Position numbers and translations under genes: made by a program. Of a DNA stretch of 15,723 bases, positions 12,518 to 15,723 are shown one piece after another; the stretch's first letter is position 1; each line of letters starts with the position of its first letter. The notes beneath the pieces are model-generated. The model worked only from the letters and a program-made list of their open reading frames with translations. It did not search any database and was not told where the DNA came from. Origin of the DNA: Bdellovibrionales bacterium (GTDB taxonomy: Bacteria > Bdellovibrionota > Bdellovibrionia > Bdellovibrionales > UBA1609); NCBI GenBank assembly GCA_020434645.1, contig JAGRAK010000003.1, forward strand, positions 1 to 15,723, given 5' to 3'.

Positions 12518-13708
12518 GTCTAGATCCGCCACAAACTTCTTAATGCGCTCCATGGCCTCTACCATTCGTGGCTCTTTAAGAGCAAAACTAAGACGAACAA
12601 AACCATCTAGACCAAATTCAACACCCGGAACGACAGCAACATTTTGTGCCTCAAGTAGTGCCACAGAAAAATCGCTGGATGTCGCTAGTTTTTTGCCCTT
12701 ATAACTCTTACCTAAAAGTTTTCGAATATCTGGCCAAATGTAGAACGCGCCATCAGGGTTTGCCACTTGAATCCCACTGACTTGAGAAAGTAAGCTGACC
12801 GCTCGATCTTTTCGAGCACTGAGTTCTGTCATCGCCTTTTTAAGTTCTGGCGCCCCATGTTCAATTGCGGCCAAAGTGGCTTTTTGTGACATAGACGCAG
12901 CCTGGCTGACTGATTGTGACTGATAATTTGTCATGGCTTTGATCCAGACCTGCGGGCCAAGTGCCCAACCGACTCGCCATCCGGTCATAGCGTAAGTTTT
13001 AGATGCACCATTCATAACAAGTACACGCGGCTTTAATTCTGGTGCGACTTGCAAAATATGGGGAGCAAGCTCTCCACCAAAAACAAGACGGTTATAAATA
13101 TCATCAGAGAGTATCAAAATGCGAGGATGATCACGAAGCACTTGTGCCAGAGCGGCAAGCTCTTCTTTGCTGTACATCAACCCAGTGGGGTTACTCGGGC
13201 TATTTAATATCAACATTTTAGTTTTAGGCGTGATGTGTTTCTGCAAAATTTCTGGGGTTAATTTAAAGTTGACGGTCTCATCACAAACTGCCGTTACCGG
13301 CGTTCCGCCAGCAAGCTCAACCATCACAGGATAACTCACCCAATAGGGTGCCGGAATAATCACCTCATCACCTGGATCAATCGCACACTGCAAGGCCGCA
13401 AAGATAACAAATTTGCCCCCCGCCGTAACCGTCACTTCATCTGGAGTGTAATCTGTTTTCAAATCTGCATTCGTCTGCGCCGCAATCGCTTTGCGAAGCT
13501 CAGGAATCCCGTTTGATGGAGTATATTTTGAAAACCCATCGTCAATTGCCTTTCGACCAGCTTGCTTTGCACACTCAAGAGTATCCCAATCTGGCTCGCC
13601 AACTGAAAGTGAGATAACATCATGTCCCTGAGCTATGAGCTCTTTGGCCTTGGCTGCAAGTGCAAGAGTTGGAGAGGGCTTTAGGTTTTTTGCGCGAAGT
13701 GAAATCAT
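12515..13708 (-). CDS. aspC: Pyridoxal-phosphate aspartate aminotransferase (class I, type Ib)
   Basis: Interconverts aspartate and 2-oxoglutarate with oxaloacetate and glutamate. From ATG 13708 the protein has 397 residues, typical of the type Ib group. SVGEPDW (35-41), APYWVSY (120-126), NSPSNPTG (169-176), SDDIY (201-205) and SKTYAMTGWRVG (236-247) are present; K237 should bind pyridoxal phosphate, with N171/D202 family contacts. FVRLSFA near the end holds the substrate-binding arginine. AAAGGAAC just before ATG 13708 fixes the start; a longer reading from 13810 would overlap coaD with no family similarity. It follows coaD by 25 nt. Other class I specificity (e.g. prephenate) cannot be excluded. 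Confidence 0.93.
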   Translation of the reverse strand: MISLRAKNLKPSPTLALAAKAKELIAQGHDVISLSVGEPDWDTLECAKQAGRKAIDDGFSKYTPSNGIPELRKAIAAQTNADLKTDYTPDEVTVTAGGKFVIFAALQCAIDPGDEVIIPAPYWVSYPVMVELAGGTPVTAVCDETVNFKLTPEILQKHITPKTKMLILNSPSNPTGLMYSKEELAALAQVLRDHPRILILSDDIYNRLVFGGELAPHILQVAPELKPRVLVMNGASKTYAMTGWRVGWALGPQVWIKAMTNYQSQSVSQAASMSQKATLAAIEHGAPELKKAMTELSARKDRAVSLLSQVSGIQVANPDGAFYIWPDIRKLLGKSYKGKKLATSSDFSVALLEAQNVAVVPGVEFGLDGFVRLSFALKEPRMVEAMERIKKFVADLD

Positions 13709-13733
13709 TTTGTTCCTTTCAATTTTAAATCGC

Positions 13734-14210
13734 TTATAGATATTTTTTCTTAAGTGCTTTTTCAACATTGTCAGGAACGAATGGAGATGTGTTGCCGTCG
13801 AAGGCTGCAATCTCTCGCACTAACGATGAAGAAATAAACGCATATTTTGAATCAGCCATAATAAATAAAGTTTCAATATCTGGATTCAATTTTTTGTTGG
13901 CGTCGGCCATGGCGTACTCATACTCCCAATCCGACGTGGTTCTTACACTTCTTGCAATTAGCGAAATACTTTCTTTTTGAGCCACTCGCACAGTTAAATC
14001 ATCACTGGCTTGCACAAAGACTCCATCAATTGAACTCAAAGAAGATTTAAGTAACTCGACTCGTTCTGCGCTTGTGAATAAATATTTCTTGCGTGGTGAA
14101 TCGGCTACCAAAACAAGTACGCGATCAAACGCTTTTCTTAAGCGCTTGATCACATCTATATGGCCATGAGTGACCGGATCGAAACTACCTGGATACAATA
14201 TTGATTTCAT
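13734..14210 (-). CDS. coaD: Phosphopantetheine adenylyltransferase CoaD
   Basis: Fourth step of coenzyme A synthesis: adds AMP to 4'-phosphopantetheine to give dephospho-CoA. PGSFDPVTHGH (7-17) contains the T/HxGH nucleotide motif. The family's conserved ARG-x-R...DFEYE block is seen as ARSVRTTSDWEYE, with Ser in place of the usual Gly. ISSSLVREIA (about 126-135) is the ATP-binding signature. 158 aa is normal. Its ATG overlaps the rsmD stop (ATGA), a common pairing in bacteria. Confidence 0.96.
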   Translation of the reverse strand: MKSILYPGSFDPVTHGHIDVIKRLRKAFDRVLVLVADSPRKKYLFTSAERVELLKSSLSSIDGVFVQASDDLTVRVAQKESISLIARSVRTTSDWEYEYAMADANKKLNPDIETLFIMADSKYAFISSSLVREIAAFDGNTSPFVPDNVEKALKKKYL

Positions 14211-14758
14211 CCTTCGCCTTTTTGAAAGAATGAAGCAGACTTATCACCAAATGCTCGCCGATCCAAGAGGCGTAAAGGTCCATATGCGTCGTCAATTCTT
14301 TCATGCCGACTGGACTCTATCACAAAAATAGTACCAATTTTAGCTGCTTGGGTGGTTGAGGCGGCCTCCATGCACTTATGCGCGATGGCCTCAGTAAATG
14401 GCGGGTCTATAAAAATTATATCAAAGGGTTCGGCCTTATATGATTTTAAATATTTAAAAACATCACTTGCCGTAACTTTAATCTCTTTTTGTATACCCAG
14501 AGACTTTAAGTTGTCGGCAATTATTCGAAGCGAGCTCTTGTTGACCTCCACACACTCTACATATGAAGCCCCACGCGACAAAGCCTCAATGCCCAAATTA
14601 CCGGTGCCGGCAAATAAATCAAGAACACGAGCACCTGGGACATCCCCCATTAAAATATTAAAAAGAGTCTCTTTCACCCGGTCAGTGGTTGGGCGAATAT
14701 GCCCAGCTTTAAAACCCACAAGCTGGCGGCCTTTTAACCGGCCTGAGATAATACGCAT
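14207..14758 (-). CDS. rsmD: 16S rRNA (guanine-966-N2)-methyltransferase RsmD
   Basis: Methylates G966 of 16S rRNA in the small subunit, with SAM. RIISGRLKGRQL (2-13) and RPTTDRVKETLFNIL (22-36) are the N-terminal family blocks; DLFAGTGNLGIEALSRGA (47-64) is SAM motif I; DPPF (118-121) is the N-methyltransferase catalytic motif. 183 aa is normal. It begins 3 nt after the PilZ-like gene and overlaps coaD by four bases. Confidence 0.95.
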   Translation of the reverse strand: MRIISGRLKGRQLVGFKAGHIRPTTDRVKETLFNILMGDVPGARVLDLFAGTGNLGIEALSRGASYVECVEVNKSSLRIIADNLKSLGIQKEIKVTASDVFKYLKSYKAEPFDIIFIDPPFTEAIAHKCMEAASTTQAAKIGTIFVIESSRHERIDDAYGPLRLLDRRAFGDKSASFFQKGEG

Positions 14759-14761
14759 GAC

Positions 14762-15124
14762 TTACTTCTCAGACTTTGCTTGAAGTATAAATTTAGATAA
14801 AGCCACACGACTCACTTCAGACAGTTTCTGAAAATGAAGTTCACACAGCATTTGGGGTTGAGGCGCAGATGAGCCCGACCCCTCTGCAGGTTTCTGGTTC
14901 GAGTGACGAATAAACTTATCGTAATGCTTAATAGAACGAACACGCTCAGTTATAATAGTCCCATCTGTAAGTCGAATCTCAGCCGTTACAAATGTTCCAG
15001 CTTTAAATGGGATTTTAGCTAGTTCAACCATAATCCCCACCTTCGTTACTTGCATAAGAAACCCGGGAATTTTTTCAGCCCCATGCTCTAATGTGACTGG
15101 GATTGGGTTATCTAATAAGATCAT
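14762..15124 (-). CDS. Small PilZ-like domain protein (120 aa)
   Basis: The first 60 residues look like a small beta barrel: PIPVTLEHGAEKIPGFLMQ, VTKVGIMVELAKIPFKAG and FVTAEIRLTDGTII. This follows the PilZ pattern, but the RxxxR motif that binds cyclic di-GMP is missing and (D/N)xSxxG is only a loose match (TKVG). A Pro/Ser/Gly linker (about 80-93) leads to a short helical C-terminus. GAGGAG before ATG 15124 supports the start. It lies between the response regulator and rsmD, so the two-component pair is probably its partner. Loss of c-di-GMP binding, or a different family, are both possible. Confidence 0.6.
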   Translation of the reverse strand: MILLDNPIPVTLEHGAEKIPGFLMQVTKVGIMVELAKIPFKAGTFVTAEIRLTDGTIITERVRSIKHYDKFIRHSNQKPAEGSGSSAPQPQMLCELHFQKLSEVSRVALSKFILQAKSEK

Positions 15125-15155
15125 TTCGCTCCTCAGCTCTTATTTAAACCAAAAC

Positions 15156-15515
15156 TTAGCTTTTTTGCAACAGCCCTTCTGCTGTCTTTACGATTTCGAA
15201 TATATTTTCAAAGGGCTTCGGTACAAAAATGTCAGCCCCCATCTCGCGAGCTTTTTTTAAGTCATATTCACCCGTATAAGCTGATACAAGAATGACACGC
15301 GCCTTCCTTTTAAGCCCTATTTCGCTTAACACCTGTGGCCCTGTGAGCCCCGGCATAAGCACATCCAAAATCACAATATCCGGCTTTTCTTCCATCCACT
15401 TTTTTAAACCCAGTACACCATTTTCAGCCTCAGATACTGAGTGACCCTTTAGCTCAAAAACTCTCTTCAAGCTCCGACGAATGAGAGCTTCGTCATCGAC
15501 AATCAACACATTCAT
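15156..15515 (-). CDS. Single-domain CheY-like response regulator
   Basis: A complete receiver domain and nothing else (119 aa). The acidic pair D7-D8, the phospho-acceptor D51 in VILDVLMPG, the Ser78 switch in LVSAYTG and Lys100 in PKPF are all present. With no DNA-binding domain it should act by protein contact, as CheY or Spo0F-type phosphorelay proteins do. The ATG overlaps the stop of the preceding histidine kinase as ATGA. A PilZ-like gene follows after 31 nt. Confidence 0.93.
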   Translation of the reverse strand: MNVLIVDDEALIRRSLKRVFELKGHSVSEAENGVLGLKKWMEEKPDIVILDVLMPGLTGPQVLSEIGLKRKARVILVSAYTGEYDLKKAREMGADIFVPKPFENIFEIVKTAEGLLQKS

Positions 15516-15723
15516 TTATGTGAGACCTTTGCAAGCGGAAGAGTAATAACAAACCGAGAGCCCTCACCTGGTAAATTCACGACTGAGATTTTACCATTGA
15601 AACGATCTATAATATTTTTACTCATACTGAGCCCCAAGCCCGTCCCCTGCCCATGAGATTTCGTCGTAAAAAAGAAATCAAATATTTGACCTTCAATACT
15701 GGGGTCAATACCTCCACCAGTAT
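15512..15723 (-). CDS. Sensor histidine kinase, C-terminal ATPase part (runs off the window)
   Basis: The reading frame from 15721 to the TGA at 15514-15512 gives 69 residues and no start in the window. The visible part begins TGGGIDPS (G1 box region), then IFDFFFTTKSHGQGTGLGLSMSKNII, the F and G2 boxes of the HATPase_c fold (residues joined here in pieces: FFTTK, GTGLGLS), and the usual last strands GKISVVN, GEGSRFVITLPL. It is the kinase for the adjacent receiver protein, judged by the ATGA overlap. The sensor part lies outside the window. Confidence 0.92.
   Translation of the reverse strand, partial: TGGGIDPSIEGQIFDFFFTTKSHGQGTGLGLSMSKNIIDRFNGKISVVNLPGEGSRFVITLPLAKVSHK

Noticed and set aside
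13709..13810. Extended N-terminus of the aminotransferase
   Set aside because: It overlaps coaD out of frame and has no resemblance to the family; ATG 13708 has a good ribosome site.

Overview
The window (about 43-45% GC by eye) looks like chromosomal core DNA from a Gram-negative bacterium, most likely a Bdellovibrio-like member of the former delta-proteobacteria. The reasons are four lipoprotein-type genes, a Pal/YbgF envelope cluster, many membrane-anchored or free coiled-coil proteins, a short HAMP protein without an output domain, and very tight gene packing with ATGA overlaps. The lineage is an inference from gene content. No IS element, integrase, tRNA, rRNA or CRISPR array was seen.

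Layout. Positions 1-423 (minus) are the N-terminal part of a coiled-coil protein. Diverging from it, 498-2145 (plus) holds an unrecognised 273-aa gene overlapping an RluB-type 23S rRNA pseudouridine synthase. Positions 2104-3713 (minus) hold a lipoprotein with an 11-residue repeat, translationally coupled to a SAM methyltransferase. Positions 3721-4404 (plus) encode a two-pass membrane HAMP protein. Positions 4346-8150 (minus) form one compact operon read pal > DUF4398 lipoprotein > ybgF > tsaD > rsmA > smpB, joining outer-membrane/peptidoglycan tethering to translation-quality genes. Positions 8327-10113 (plus) hold a short single-stranded-DNA-binding protein, a GC-rich terminator, and two unrecognised genes, the second secreted. 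Positions 10114-11258 look like the most accessory part: a possible frameshifted micro-gene, a perfect palindromic operator and a class II-type Fic protein. Positions 11304-15723 (minus) read histidine kinase > response regulator > small PilZ-like protein > rsmD > coaD > aspartate aminotransferase > membrane-anchored coiled-coil protein > 83-aa protein.

How it works together. Most recognised genes are housekeeping: rRNA modification (RluB, RsmA, RsmD), tRNA t6A synthesis (TsaD), ribosome rescue (SmpB), CoA synthesis (CoaD), amino-acid metabolism and envelope integrity (Pal, YbgF). The best candidates for new biology are (i) the hendecad repeat in the 259-aa lipoprotein, (ii) the Fic gene, whose 11-bp-arm palindrome covers its likely promoter and ends 4 nt before its start codon, next to a probable broken small gene, (iii) a long imperfect hairpin spanning the aspC stop and the next gene's start, and (iv) the heptad Ala-Thr-Gln tail of the membrane-anchored coiled-coil protein. 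I did not find a clearly new multi-gene defence or mobile system.
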